This document shows positions 42,663 through 51,913 of a stretch of DNA of 59,195 nt, piece after piece. A program made the position numbers and the translations under genes. The stretch comes from Streptomyces sp. CBMA29. GTDB taxonomy: Bacteria > Actinomycetota > Actinomycetes > Streptomycetales > Streptomycetaceae. Where the stretch lies: positions 1 through 59,195 of the forward strand of contig NZ_MECL01000060.1 of NCBI RefSeq assembly GCF_014596445.1. The letters are read 5' to 3'. Positions within the stretch are counted from its first letter, which is position 1. Every line of letters starts with the position of its first letter. Under the pieces are notes generated by a model. It searched no databases. It was given only the letters and a program-made list of their open reading frames with translations, and was not told the origin of the DNA.

Positions 42663-43586
42663 TCAGCGCGCGGGCCTGAGGTGGACGACATCGCCCGCGG
42701 CGACCGGCTGCTCGGCGCCGTCCGGCGTGGCGATCACCAGGCGGCCGTCACCGTCGATCCCGACCGCGGTACCGGCCAGCTCCTTGCCGCCCGGCAGCTC
42801 CGCGCGGACCTCCCGGCCGAGCGTGGCGCAGCCCGCCGCGTAGGTCTGCTGGAGCCGGGACGCGGCGGGGTCGCCGTCCTCCGCGCGCCAGGCGCCGTAC
42901 CAGTCGGCCAGCGAGCGCAGGACGGCCCGCAGCAGCGGATCGCGGTCGGTGCCCTTGGCCCCGGCCAGGGCGAGCGACGCGGCGGTGGGGACGGGCAGTT
43001 CGGCGGCGCGCAGCGACACATTGAGGCCGATGCCGATGACGACGCCTCCCCCGGAGTCCGTCCGGGCGGTGCCCCCACCGCCCGCGCGCTCGGCGAGGAT
43101 GCCGCCCGCCTTGCGTTCCTCGCCGTCCACGGTGACCAGCAGGTCGTTGGGCCACTTGAGTGCCGTGTCGACGCCCGCGGCCCGCGACAGGGCGGTGGCG
43201 GTGGCGACCCCGGCGAGCAGCGGCAGCCAGCCCCAGCGGTGCACCGGCACCGGACCGTGCGCCGGGAGCGGCGTGCCGTCGGACGCGGTACGGGCGGCCA
43301 TGGCGCCACCCGGTCGGAGCAGTACCGAGAAGAAGAGCCCGGAGCGCGGCGGCGCCGACCAGCGGCGGTCCAGCCGTCCGCGGCCCGCGGTCTGCTCCTC
43401 GGCCACGAGCACCGCCCCCTCGGGGGCGCCCCGCGCGGCGCGGGCGGCCAGGTCGCTGTTGGTGGAACCGGTGGCGTCCACCACGTCCAGCGCGGTCCAC
43501 AGCGCGTCGGGGGTGACCACCGCGCGCCGCAGCGCGGCGGCGTTGAGCGGCGGTCGTTCCAGGTCGGACCAGCGGCTGGGCGTCAT
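42663..43586 (-). CDS. birA: Biotin protein ligase (BirA, no HTH)
   Basis: 307 aa. It activates biotin and attaches it to carboxyl-carrier lysines such as that of AccA2. The biotinyl-AMP loop [10 protein letters not shown] is at 67-76 and KWPNDLL at 144-150 contains the catalytic Lys. The C-terminal SH3-like cap runs from about 255. No DNA-binding domain is present, so it does not regulate biotin genes. ATG 43586 has TAGGGT 6 nt upstream, possibly a leaderless transcript, although GAGG also lies next to it. It diverges from pccB. Confidence 0.93.
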   Translation of the reverse strand: MTPSRWSDLERPPLNAAALRRAVVTPDALWTALDVVDATGSTNSDLAARAARGAPEGAVLVAEEQTAGRGRLDRRWSAPPRSGLFFSVLLRPGGAMAARTASDGTPLPAHGPVPVHRWGWLPLLAGVATATALSRAAGVDTALKWPNDLLVTVDGEERKAGGILAERAGGGGTARTDSGGGVVIGIGLNVSLRAAELPVPTAASLALAGAKGTDRDPLLRAVLRSLADWYGAWRAEDGDPAASRLQQTYAAGCATLGREVRAELPGGKELAGTAVGIDGDGRLVIATPDGAEQPVAAGDVVHLRPAR

Positions 43587-43674
43587 GTCCTCACCCTACG
43601 AGGCGGGTACGGGAGTGTGTCCAACGCCGCACTGCTCGTACCCCAGAGTCGCCACTACGCTACGGAACAGCGTT

Positions 43675-43684
43675 ACTGGCCAGT
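43675..43684. promoter_or_regulatory. Palindrome ACTGGCCAGT upstream of pccB
   Basis: A 10-bp perfect palindrome 37 bp before the pccB start. TGGCCAGT recurs at 47566-47573, 36 bp before accA2. Shared position and sequence suggest a common regulator of the carboxylase subunits, but 8 bp is short. Confidence 0.35.
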
Positions 43685-43720
43685 CATCAAAGTCCCGCCG
43701 AGAGCAGGAGAGCCGCCTCC

Positions 43721-45322
43721 ATGTCCGAGCAGGAGTCCGAGCAGGAACACGACATCCACACCACCGCGGGCAAGCTCGCGGACCTGCGCCGCCGTATCGA
43801 GGAGGCGACGCACGCGGGCTCCGGGCGCGCGGTGGAGAAGCAGCACGCCAAGGGCAAGGGCACGGCCCGCGAGCGGATCGAACTGCTCCTGGACGAGGGG
43901 TCGTTCACCGAGCTGGACGAGCTGGCGCGGCACCGCTCGACCAACTTCGGCCTGGAGAGCAACCGGCCGTACGGCGACGGTGTCGTCACCGGCTACGGCA
44001 CCGTCGAGGGCCGCCCGGTCGCGGTGTTCTCGCAGGACTTCACGGTCTTCGGCGGCGCGCTGGGCGAGGTCTACGGCGAGAAGATCGTCAAGGTGATGGA
44101 CTTCGCGCTGAAGACCGGCTGCCCGGTGATCGGCATCAACGACTCCGGCGGCGCCCGCATCCAGGAGGGCGTGACCTCGCTCGGCATGTACGGCGAGATC
44201 TTCCGCCGCAACACCCACGCCTCCGGGGTGATCCCGCAGATCAGCCTGATCATGGGCCCGTGCGCGGGCGGCGCGGTGTACTCCCCCGCGATCACCGACT
44301 TCGTGGTGATGGTCGACCAGACCTCGCACATGTTCATCACGGGTCCCGATGTGATCAAGACCGTGACCGGCGAGGACGTCGGCATGGAGGAGCTGGGCGG
44401 CGCCCGTACCCACAACTCGACGTCGGGGAACGCGCATCACCTGGCCGGTGACGAGAAGGACGCCTTCGAGTACGTCAAGGCGCTGCTGTCGTACCTGCCG
44501 AGCAACAACCTCCAGGAGGCGCCGTCCTTCGCCGCCGAGACGGATCTCGCCGTCACGGACGAGGACCTCGAACTGGACACGCTGATCCCGGACTCGGCGA
44601 ATCAGCCGTACGACATGCACAAGGTGATCGAGCACGTCCTGGACGACGGCGAATTCCTGGAGACCCAGGCGCTGTTCGCGCCGAACATCCTCACCGGTCT
44701 CGGCCGTATCGAAGGCCGTCCTGTGGGTGTGGTCGCCAACCAGCCGCTGCAATTCGCGGGCTGTCTGGACATCAACGCCTCCGAGAAGGCGGCGCGTTTC
44801 GTGCGGACCTGCGACAGCTTCAACATCCCCGTGGTCACTTTCGTCGACGTTCCCGGTTTTCTCCCCGGCACCAGTCAGGAGTGGGACGGCATCATCCGCC
44901 GCGGTGCCAAACTGATCTACGCGTACGCCGAGGCCACAGTTCCCCTGATCACGATCATCACCCGTAAGGCGTACGGCGGCGCGTACGACGTGATGGGCTC
45001 CAAGCACCTGGGCGCGGACCTGAACCTGGCCTGGCCCACGGCCCAGATCGCGGTGATGGGCGCGCAGGGCGCCGTCAACATCCTGCACCGCCGCACGCTG
45101 GCGGAGGCGGCCACCCCGGAAGAGGCGGAGGAGCTGCGGGCGCGGCTCATCGCGGACTACGAGGACACGCTGCTGAATCCGTACATCGCCGCCGAGCGCG
45201 GCTACGTGGACGCGGTCATCGCGCCCTCGAAGACCCGCGCGCAGCTCGTGAAGGCGCTGCGGACGCTGCGCAACAAGCGGGAGAGCCTGCCGCCGAAGAA
45301 GCACGGCAACATCCCGCTGTAG
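43721..45322 (+). CDS. pccB: Acyl-CoA (propionyl-CoA) carboxylase beta subunit
   Basis: 533 aa. A carboxyltransferase with two crotonase-like halves: [19 protein letters not shown] near the N-terminus, [18 protein letters not shown] and the acyl-CoA oxyanion loop [12 protein letters not shown] in the first half, and [18 protein letters not shown] in the second. It transfers carboxyl from biotin on AccA2 to propionyl- or acetyl-CoA, giving methylmalonyl- or malonyl-CoA for lipids and polyketides. The gene is followed after 80 bp by the epsilon subunit. Confidence 0.96.
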   Translation: MSEQESEQEHDIHTTAGKLADLRRRIEEATHAGSGRAVEKQHAKGKGTARERIELLLDEGSFTELDELARHRSTNFGLESNRPYGDGVVTGYGTVEGRPVAVFSQDFTVFGGALGEVYGEKIVKVMDFALKTGCPVIGINDSGGARIQEGVTSLGMYGEIFRRNTHASGVIPQISLIMGPCAGGAVYSPAITDFVVMVDQTSHMFITGPDVIKTVTGEDVGMEELGGARTHNSTSGNAHHLAGDEKDAFEYVKALLSYLPSNNLQEAPSFAAETDLAVTDEDLELDTLIPDSANQPYDMHKVIEHVLDDGEFLETQALFAPNILTGLGRIEGRPVGVVANQPLQFAGCLDINASEKAARFVRTCDSFNIPVVTFVDVPGFLPGTSQEWDGIIRRGAKLIYAYAEATVPLITIITRKAYGGAYDVMGSKHLGADLNLAWPTAQIAVMGAQGAVNILHRRTLAEAATPEEAEELRARLIADYEDTLLNPYIAAERGYVDAVIAPSKTRAQLVKALRTLRNKRESLPPKKHGNIPL

Positions 45323-45402
45323 CCGGACCGTGCGGGGCCCGGGGGGCGAGGACCCGCCGGACCCGCAGGGCAGGGACCCGCGAGCCGAGGAGGAGAGCGC
45401 TC

Positions 45403-45609
45403 ATGGTGATCAAGGTGGAGCGGGGCAGCCCGACCCCCGAGGAACTGGCGGCCGTCGTCGCCCTCGTCCAGGCACGGGCCGCGGCGGCCGGGAAGAGCGC
45501 CGACGGCCCGGCGCCGCTGGACGGCTGGGCCGACCCGGCGCGCAACGTGCCGCGCGGCGTACCGACGCCGGGGCCCGGCGCGTGGCGGGCGTCGGCCTGG
45601 CCGGCGTGA
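45403..45609 (+). CDS. accE: Acyl-CoA carboxylase epsilon subunit
   Basis: 68 aa. It has the short pattern IKVERGSPTPEELAAVVALV at the N-terminus and ends in a Trp/Pro-rich tail with GPGAWRASAWPA. Epsilon subunits bind the beta hexamer and raise activity in actinobacteria. The start is ATG 45403 after GAGGAGGAG. Four tandem 18-bp repeats follow directly after the stop. Confidence 0.93.
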   Translation: MVIKVERGSPTPEELAAVVALVQARAAAAGKSADGPAPLDGWADPARNVPRGVPTPGPGAWRASAWPA

Positions 45610-45614
45610 GCGGA

Positions 45615-45686
45615 ATGTCGGACCGGGCGGGAACGTCGGACCGGGCGGGGATGTCGGACCGGGCGGGGATGTCGGACCGGGCGGCG
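45615..45686. repeat. Four 18-bp tandem repeats
   Basis: Units atgtcggaccgggcggga, acgtcggaccgggcgggg and two more, 72 bp in all, lie directly after accE. Because 18 is a multiple of three the array stays open in all frames, but there is no start signal. Confidence 0.8.
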
Positions 45687-45711
45687 GAAGTCACACCAGT
45701 AACACGGTGAT

Positions 45712-45731
45712 CCTGAGTATCCGTACTCAGG
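45712..45731. promoter_or_regulatory. Hairpin/palindrome upstream of the tiny membrane gene
   Basis: CCTGAGTA (45712-45719) and TACTCAGG (45724-45731) are perfect 8-bp arms around TCCG, 33 bp before the small membrane gene. It could be an operator, or a terminator for pccB-accE. Confidence 0.45.
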
Positions 45732-45764
45732 CGCTCCGGTTCGCCGGGGCGCAACCCTGGAGAC

Positions 45765-45896
45765 ATGTTGTGGTCGGACCCGCGGGACGAGCCGCCGGAG
45801 GAGATGCGCAAGGCGCAGGCGATGCTGCGCCGCGCGATGCTGGTGATCGCGCTGGCAGCCGCCGTGGTCATGCTGGTGGCGACCTGGAGATCGTGA
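45765..45896 (+). CDS. mmpA: 43-aa membrane protein, MmpA-like
   Basis: 43 aa. It begins MLWSDPRDEPPEEMRKAQAM and continues with one membrane helix (AMLVIALAAAVVMLVATW). The amphipathic N-terminus followed by a single helix, and the place between accE and maf, match a tiny Streptomyces protein that I recall being named MmpA, a morphogenic membrane protein; I am not certain of the name. ATG 45765 follows GGAG. Codon use is strongly GC3, as in real genes. Confidence 0.6.
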   Translation: MLWSDPRDEPPEEMRKAQAMLRRAMLVIALAAAVVMLVATWRS

Positions 45897-46055
45897 CCGG
45901 CGGATCGGGAGCCGCCCGAGTCGGGGTCTGCCCGCAACCGCACCCGTACCCGTACCGGCACCGCCGGGCCGCCGGGCCGCCGCCCGGGACGCGGCCGTGA
46001 ACCCGCGTCCTGAACCGGCGTCCCCCGTACGGGTGTCAGTGCCTACGATGGGCCG

Positions 46056-46661
46056 ATGAGCAGCTCCAGAACCCTTGTCCTCGCGTCCGCCTCCCCCGCC
46101 CGGCTCGGGCTGCTGAAACTGGCGGGCCTCGACCCGCGCGTGATCGTCAGCGGTGTCGACGAGGACGCGATCACGGCCGCCACGCCCGCCGAACTGGCCC
46201 GCGTGCTGGCCGAGGCGAAGGCCAACGCGGTCGTGGGGAGCGGCGCGCTCGACGGCGGCGAGCTGGTGATCGGCTGCGACTCCGTACTCGAACTCGACGG
46301 CGAGGCGCTGGGCAAGCCCAAGGACGCGGCCGAGGCGGTGGCGCGCTGGCAGGCGATGCGCGGGCGCAGCGGGGTGCTGCGGACCGGGCACTGCGTGATC
46401 GACACGACGAGCGGCAAGCAGGTCTCGGAGACCGCGTCCACGACCGTACGGTTCGGGACGCCGGACGACGAAGAGGTCGCCGCCTATGTGGCGAGCGGTG
46501 AACCGCTGTACGTGGCGGGCGCGTTCACGCTCAACGGCCGCTCCGCGCCCTTCGTGGAGGACATCGAGGGCAACGCGGGCAATGTGATCGGCCTGTCCCT
46601 GCCGCTGCTGCGACGGCTGCTGGCCGAGTTGGGTGTACGGATCACCGATCTGTGGGTCTGA
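46056..46661 (+). CDS. maf: Maf-family nucleotide pyrophosphatase
   Basis: 201 aa. It hydrolyses non-canonical or modified dNTPs/UTP and is tied to cell division in some bacteria. Motif [13 protein letters not shown] (residues 6-18) is the Maf signature, SGVDEDA follows, and [19 protein letters not shown] (about 70) holds the catalytic Asp. ATG 46056 has no ribosome-binding site; TACGAT ends 6 nt before it, suggesting a leaderless mRNA. It is convergent with the 4-TM protein gene (26 bp). Confidence 0.94.
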   Translation: MSSSRTLVLASASPARLGLLKLAGLDPRVIVSGVDEDAITAATPAELARVLAEAKANAVVGSGALDGGELVIGCDSVLELDGEALGKPKDAAEAVARWQAMRGRSGVLRTGHCVIDTTSGKQVSETASTTVRFGTPDDEEVAAYVASGEPLYVAGAFTLNGRSAPFVEDIEGNAGNVIGLSLPLLRRLLAELGVRITDLWV

Positions 46662-46687
46662 GAGCCTGTCGGGGTCCGGGTGGGCGC

Positions 46688-47152
46688 TCAGGCCGTGGCG
46701 GGCGGGGGGAGTTCGCCGCCGTTGCCGTTCGCGGTCCCGCTCTCGGCCGCCTCCCGCGGCCGGTCCTCCGGCGCGTACATCAGCAGCGTGGCGACGAGGC
46801 CGCCCAGTATCACCATCATCACCACGAACGCGTACCAGCCGATCAGGCCGACGACCAGCGCGCCGACCACGCCGTGCACCACAGCGCAGACGATGAGCAC
46901 GATCCTGGCGGCCCGGCCGGTCATCTCGTCGCGGCGCACTATCCGTACGACGAGCACCGCGCACAGGATGAGGAAGAGGCCGAACAGCGCGCCGCCCACC
47001 CACGATCCGATGGCCATGGCGTCGGAGTCGAGACCGGCGAGCGACATGGACTGATGGCGTACGGCGAGGCCGAGTATCCAGTTCACGAAGGCGATGGTGA
47101 GGGCTTCGAGAACAAGGACCACGGCGGTGCCGACGGCTATACCTCTGCGCAC
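46688..47152 (-). CDS. Four-helix membrane protein of unknown function
   Basis: 154 aa with four hydrophobic segments: TAVVLVLEALTIAFVNWILG, GGALFGLFLILCAVLVVRIV, VLIVCAVVHGVVGALVV and VMMVILGGLVATLLMY. The N-terminus is short and the tail carries an acidic/Gly-rich end. No known family is recognised; I recall similar proteins next to accA2 in other streptomycetes. GTG 47152 is chosen, with AAGGGGA just upstream. The frame stays open farther upstream, but that part is not protein-like. Confidence 0.75.
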   Translation of the reverse strand: MRRGIAVGTAVVLVLEALTIAFVNWILGLAVRHQSMSLAGLDSDAMAIGSWVGGALFGLFLILCAVLVVRIVRRDEMTGRAARIVLIVCAVVHGVVGALVVGLIGWYAFVVMMVILGGLVATLLMYAPEDRPREAAESGTANGNGGELPPPATA

Positions 47153-47608
47153 ACTGTCCCCTTCGGCCGTCGTCCGGGGCCCGGTTACCGCTGGTACCCC
47201 CGCCTGTCGCAGGCTACTCACCGGTACAACCGGCGGCAAGGGGTCTGGCCACCCCGGTCGTTCCACCCGTACGGGGAGTCCGGGGCGCGCGATCCGGAAC
47301 GTCACCCCACTCGTTCGGGGACACCGGCGGCCGGTCCGGAAACACCGACGGCAAAGATTCCGCTCGCTATTCGTAGGGTTTCCACAAAAGAACGTCAGGT
47401 CTCTTCGCAGACTTACAGGGAGATCTCCCCCACACCGATGAGTGCGGGACATCGGCCCGAGCGGGGCCTTACCGTGGACTGAGCAGGCGTTCACGGGTTC
47501 TCCATGCCCATGGATCACCCTCCGTGTGGGGAAGCTCACGTGCAGGGGTGCCTCGGCACCAAGTGTGGCCAGTACCTAAACTCGGCTTGTTTCAAGGAGG
47601 GAGCCATC
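47153..47608. other. 456-bp divergent region upstream of accA2
   Basis: No gene seen. 47350-47430 is less GC-rich than its surroundings and may hold promoters. GGTGCCTCGGCACC-like dyad near 47548-47561 precedes TGGCCAGT at 47566-47573 and TAAACT near 47577. AAGGAGG at 47594-47600 is the accA2 ribosome-binding site. Confidence 0.5.
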
Positions 47609-49369
47609 GTGCGCAAGGTGCTCATCGCGAACCGCGGTGAAATTGCTGTCCGCGTTGCCCGTGCCTGCCGGGATGCGGGGATCGCGAGTGTGGCGGTGTA
47701 CGCCGATCCGGACCGGGACGCTGTGCATGTCCGGGTGGCGGATGAGGCGTACGCGCTGGGCGGTGACACTCCGGCGACCAGTTATCTGGACGTCGCCAGG
47801 GTGCTGGCCGCCGCGGCGGAGTCGGGTGCGGACGCGGTCCATCCGGGGTACGGATTCCTGTCGGAGAACGCGGAGTTCGCGCAGGCGGTCCTGGACGCGG
47901 GTCTGACGTGGATCGGTCCGCCGCCGCAGGCGATCCGGGATCTGGGCGACAAGGTCGCGGCGCGGCATATCGCGCAGCGTGCGGGCGCCCCGCTGGTCGC
48001 GGGCACCGCTGACCCGGTCTCGGGCGCCGACGAGGTCGTGGCGTTCGCGCGGGAGCACGGGCTGCCGATCGCGATCAAGGCGGCGTTCGGCGGCGGCGGG
48101 CGGGGGCTGAAGGTCGCCCGCACGCTGGAGGAGGTCCCGGAGCTGTACGACTCCGCGGTGCGTGAGGCGGTCGCGGCGTTCGGCCGCGGGGAGTGCTTCG
48201 TCGAGCGCTACCTGGACCGCCCGCGGCATGTGGAGACGCAGTGCCTGGCCGACACGCACGGCAATGTGGTGGTGGTCTCCACCCGTGACTGCTCTTTGCA
48301 GCGGCGTCACCAGAAGCTGGTGGAGGAGGCCCCGGCCCCTTACCTGTCGCAGGCCCAGGTCGACCAGCTCTACAGCGCGTCGAAGGCGATCCTGCGTGAG
48401 GCGGGGTACGTCGGTGCGGGCACGTGTGAGTTCCTGGTGGGCCAGGACGGCACGATCTCGTTCCTGGAGGTCAACACCCGGCTCCAGGTGGAGCACCCGG
48501 TCACCGAGGAGGTCTCGGGGATCGACCTGGTCCGGGAGATGTTCCGGATCGCCGACGGTGAGGCGCTGGGTTACGACGACCCGCCGCTGCGGGGTCATTC
48601 GGTGGAGTTCCGGATCAACGGTGAGGACCCGGGCCGGGGTTTCCTGCCCGCGCCGGGCACGGTGACCCGCTTCGACGCGCCGACCGGACCGGGCGTACGC
48701 CTGGATGCCGGTGTGGAGTCCGGGTCGGTGATCGGTCCGGCGTGGGACTCGCTGCTGGCCAAGCTGATCGTGACCGGCGCCACCCGTGAGCAGGCGTTGC
48801 AGCGTGCCGCGCGGGCGCTGGGCGAGTTCGAGGTGGAGGGGATGGCGACCGCGATCCCCTTCCACCGCGCGGTCGTCACCGACCCGGCGTTCGCACCGAC
48901 CGACGGCAGCCCGTTCACCATCCACACGCGGTGGATCGAGACGGAGTTCGACAACACGATCCCGGCGTTCGTCGGCGCGGTCGTGGACGAGGACGACGCC
49001 CCGGGCCGCGAGACCGTGGTCGTGGAGGTCGGCGGCAAGCGCCTGGAGGTGTCGCTGCCCGCGTCGCTCGGGATGACGCTGGCGCGGACGGCTGCTGCGG
49101 GGGGTGCCAAGCCCAAGCGGCGGACGGCGGCGAAGGCGGGCGCGGCGGTGTCGGGCGACGCGCTGCCGTCGCCGATGCAGGGCACCATCGTGAAGGTCGC
49201 GGTCGAGGAGGGCCAGCAGGTCACCGCGGGCGATCTGATCGTGGTCCTGGAGGCCATGAAGATGGAACAGCCCCTGAACGCCCACCGGTCGGGCACCGTC
49301 ATCGGCCTCAAGGCCGAAGTCGGCACCTCCGTCTCCTCCGGCGCCGTCATCTGCGAGATCAAGGACTGA
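47609..49369 (+). CDS. accA2: Acyl-CoA carboxylase alpha subunit (biotin carboxylase + carrier)
   Basis: 586 aa. An N-terminal biotin carboxylase (about 1-450) with ATP-grasp motifs [15 protein letters not shown] and [17 protein letters not shown], then a linker and a biotin carrier domain (about 515-586), in which Lys551 of EAMKMEQP is biotinylated by BirA. It carboxylates biotin with ATP and bicarbonate for PccB or AccB. The length (about 590) fits streptomycete AccA. GTG 47609 follows AAGGAGG with 8-nt spacing. A long terminator hairpin follows. Confidence 0.96.
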   Translation: MRKVLIANRGEIAVRVARACRDAGIASVAVYADPDRDAVHVRVADEAYALGGDTPATSYLDVARVLAAAAESGADAVHPGYGFLSENAEFAQAVLDAGLTWIGPPPQAIRDLGDKVAARHIAQRAGAPLVAGTADPVSGADEVVAFAREHGLPIAIKAAFGGGGRGLKVARTLEEVPELYDSAVREAVAAFGRGECFVERYLDRPRHVETQCLADTHGNVVVVSTRDCSLQRRHQKLVEEAPAPYLSQAQVDQLYSASKAILREAGYVGAGTCEFLVGQDGTISFLEVNTRLQVEHPVTEEVSGIDLVREMFRIADGEALGYDDPPLRGHSVEFRINGEDPGRGFLPAPGTVTRFDAPTGPGVRLDAGVESGSVIGPAWDSLLAKLIVTGATREQALQRAARALGEFEVEGMATAIPFHRAVVTDPAFAPTDGSPFTIHTRWIETEFDNTIPAFVGAVVDEDDAPGRETVVVEVGGKRLEVSLPASLGMTLARTAAAGGAKPKRRTAAKAGAAVSGDALPSPMQGTIVKVAVEEGQQVTAGDLIVVLEAMKMEQPLNAHRSGTVIGLKAEVGTSVSSGAVICEIKD

Positions 49370-49420
49370 CGCCACAGCACGCACGAAGGCGGTGGTACGG
49401 CGGCGGCCGTACGTACGACA

Positions 49421-49459
49421 CGCCGGTGGGGCCGGTCACGACGACCGGCCCCACCGGCG
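49421..49459 (+). terminator. Strong terminator hairpin of accA2
   Basis: A perfect 17-bp stem (49421-49437 with 49443-49459) and a 5-nt loop, about 50 bp past the stop. GC-rich without a T run. Confidence 0.9.
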
Positions 49460-49486
49460 TTCGCGCGCCGATGACCGCGCGCGGCT

Positions 49487-49544
49487 CCGTACCGTCGACT
49501 CCGTACCGTCGACTCGGCACCGGTCGAAACGGCACCGGTCGAAA
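49487..49544. repeat. Two short tandem repeats before the MFS gene end
   Basis: ccgtaccgtcgact (14 bp) twice, then cggcaccggtcgaaa (15 bp) twice, with a further partial unit. Noncoding spacer between the accA2 terminator and the MFS stop codon. Confidence 0.75.
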
Positions 49545-49569
49545 CGGCACCGTCCACCTGTTCAACGCG

Positions 49570-51003
49570 TCAGCGCAGGGACACCGGTTTCGGGCTGCGC
49601 AGCGCCAGGACCAGGGCGACGGACAGGGCCGTGAAGACCGCGGCAGCGGTGAAGGCGGCGGTGGCGCCGTGGATGAACGGCTCGCTGTGCGCGTGGCGCG
49701 AGACGGTGCCGAACACCGTGACCAGGATGGACAGTCCGAGGCTGCCGCCGACCTGCTGCATCGTCTGGAGCAGCCCGGACGCGGAGCCGGCCTCCTTCGG
49801 CTCGACGCCGGAGAGGATGAACGTGTTGAGCGGCATCATCGTGAAGCCGACGCCGACACCGATCAGGATCAGCGGGCCGAGGATGCCGCCCGCGTACCCG
49901 TCGGACGCGTTGAGCGTGGAGAGCCAGACCGTGCCGCCGACGTTGAACAGGCCGCCGGTGGCGGCGACGCGCTTGGCGCCGAAGCGGGCGAGGGCGCGCG
50001 GGGCGATGCGGGCGGCGACGAACAGCGGTCCGGCCAGCGGCAGGAACGCGAAGCCGGTCCGCAGCGGGCTGTAGTGCAGATACGTCTGGAGGTACTGGGT
50101 GGAGAAGTAGAACACCCCGAACATCCCGGCGGGGACGAGCAGCATGATCCCGTACGCCAGCGCGCGGTTGCGGTCCAGGAAGAGCCGCAGCACGACCAGC
50201 GGGCGCTCGACGCGGGTCTCGTTGATCAGGAACGACACGAGCAGGGCGGCGGCGATGACGAAGCTGGTCAGGGCGCGGGAGTCGGTCCAGTGGCTCTCGC
50301 CGACGCGGATGAAGGCGTAGACCAGGGAGGCCATGCCGAGGGTGCCGGTCAGGGCGCCCGCGACGTCGAACCGGCCGCCGGGGTGCCGCTCGGTCTCCTT
50401 GATGTAGCGCGGGGCGAGCAGCACGATGGCCAGGCCCACGGGGACGTTGACGAAGAAGACCCAGCGCCAGGAGCCCCAGTCGGTGAGCATGCCGCCGACG
50501 GTGAGGCCGATCGCGGAACCGGCGCCGGAGATCGCGGAGAAGACGCTCAGCGCGCGGTTGCGTTCCGCGCCCTCGGAGAACGAGGTGGCGATCAGCGCCA
50601 GGGTGCTGGGCGCGGCCAGCGCGGCGGCGGCGCCTTGCAGGCCGCGGGCGATGAGCAAGGTGGTGGAGTCGTTGGCGACGCCGCCGGCGACGGAGGCGAG
50701 GGTGAAGGCGCCGACGCCCCACATCAGCGCCGTGCGGCGGCCGATCAGGTCGCCTATCCGGCTGCCGAGCAGCAGGAGACCGCCGAAGGCCAGCGTGTAG
50801 ACGTTCAGCACCCAGGACATGCCGGTGGGCGAGAAGCCGAGATGGGTGCCGATGCCCGGCAGGGCGACATTCACCACGGTGGCGTCGAGCAGCAGCATGA
50901 GCTGCGTGCCGACGATGGCCACGAGGGCGATGGACGGGCGCCCGCGGGCGGGGGACGGAGTGCGGGGCGTGGTGGAGAGCGCGCGCACTGTGGGTGTGGA
51001 CAT
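49570..51003 (-). CDS. MFS drug-efflux transporter (DHA2, 14-TM type)
   Basis: 477 aa with about 13-14 membrane segments. Motif LLLLDATVVNVALPGIG in the first helix (acidic residue in the membrane, typical of DHA2) and motif A GSRIGDLIGRRTALMWGV lie early; motif C-like SAISGAGSAIGLTVGGML is near 160. Such transporters export drugs or cations using the proton gradient. ATG 51003 follows GGAGG. Twin operator-like repeats lie between it and the divergent tetR-like gene. Confidence 0.93.
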   Translation of the reverse strand: MSTPTVRALSTTPRTPSPARGRPSIALVAIVGTQLMLLLDATVVNVALPGIGTHLGFSPTGMSWVLNVYTLAFGGLLLLGSRIGDLIGRRTALMWGVGAFTLASVAGGVANDSTTLLIARGLQGAAAALAAPSTLALIATSFSEGAERNRALSVFSAISGAGSAIGLTVGGMLTDWGSWRWVFFVNVPVGLAIVLLAPRYIKETERHPGGRFDVAGALTGTLGMASLVYAFIRVGESHWTDSRALTSFVIAAALLVSFLINETRVERPLVVLRLFLDRNRALAYGIMLLVPAGMFGVFYFSTQYLQTYLHYSPLRTGFAFLPLAGPLFVAARIAPRALARFGAKRVAATGGLFNVGGTVWLSTLNASDGYAGGILGPLILIGVGVGFTMMPLNTFILSGVEPKEAGSASGLLQTMQQVGGSLGLSILVTVFGTVSRHAHSEPFIHGATAAFTAAAVFTALSVALVLALRSPKPVSLR

Positions 51004-51033
51004 GCTGAGTAAGCCTCCAGCGGAGAGCAATAA

Positions 51034-51074
51034 ACGGAGGGTTCCTCCGTTAACTATACGGAGACAGCCTCCGG
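51034..51074. promoter_or_regulatory. Twin operators between MFS and tetR-like genes
   Basis: ACGGAG-N5-CTCCGT at 51034-51050 and ACGGAG-N5-CTCCGG at 51058-51074, centres 24 bp apart. In the gap of a divergent TetR/efflux pair, these are the expected repressor sites. Confidence 0.75.
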
Positions 51075-51236
51075 TTCTACAATCGCTTTTGGGCGGGCTT
51101 TGACGAACGATGGGTTCCGGCGAGCCGCGAGCCGCGGGCACGGTGGCGTGGGCGTGGGTCAGCCGTGGACGTGGACGTGGGCGCGCCGCGGGCACGGGCG
51201 AGCCGTGAGGACCGGCACTTCAGGAGGCATGACGTC

Positions 51237-51848
51237 ATGCGGGCAGACGCGCAGCGCAATTACGACCGGCTGCTGGAAGAGGCCACCCAGGCATTCTTCG
51301 TGCACGGCACCGACGTCGCCCTGGAGGACATCGCGCGCCAGGCCGGGGTGGGCATCGGCACGCTGTACCGCCACTTCCCGGACCGCTACACGCTGATGAA
51401 CACCGTCTTCGAGCGGGAGCTGGTGAAGCTCAACGCTCGCGCGCAGGAGCTGCTGGAGGAGCAGGACCCGGTCGACGCGCTCACCAAGTGGCTCTACGCG
51501 GTCGCCGTGCACTCCACCGCTTACCGCGGCCTCGCCAAGGCCATCATGTCCGCGCCGGACGCGAAGATGCCCGCGTGCAAGGCGCTGCTGCGCTCGTCGG
51601 GCGAGGCGCTGCTGCGGCGCGCGCAGGACGCGGGCGAGATCAGGCCGGACGCCACCATGTCCGACCTGCTCAAGCTGATCAACGCGATCGTGCTGACCGC
51701 GGAGAACAACCGTGAGGACAAGGGGCTGTTCGCCCGCCTGATGACGCTGACCCTGGACGGCCTGCGAACCCGGCAGGGCACCGGTTGCGGGACCGCGAAG
51801 GACACCGGCCGCGGGGCCGTGAGGGAGACGGCCGCGGGGCCGGCGTAG
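51237..51848 (+). CDS. TetR-family repressor of the MFS gene
   Basis: 203 aa. The N-terminal helix-turn-helix (YDRLLEEATQAFFVHGTDVA, then IARQAGVGIGTLYRHFPDRY) is textbook TetR; the C-terminal helical domain (about 65-180) would bind a ligand. The last 25 residues are a Gly/Thr-rich repeat. ATG 51237 is chosen, with AGGAGG 10 nt upstream. It most likely represses the divergent MFS gene and itself through the twin sites. Confidence 0.92.
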   Translation: MRADAQRNYDRLLEEATQAFFVHGTDVALEDIARQAGVGIGTLYRHFPDRYTLMNTVFERELVKLNARAQELLEEQDPVDALTKWLYAVAVHSTAYRGLAKAIMSAPDAKMPACKALLRSSGEALLRRAQDAGEIRPDATMSDLLKLINAIVLTAENNREDKGLFARLMTLTLDGLRTRQGTGCGTAKDTGRGAVRETAAGPA

Positions 51849-51913
51849 GAATCTCAGGCCGCCGAGCCTGCGGGAGGGCTCCGGTAGCGCAGAGCCCCGG
51901 TGAGCGGGGAGCC

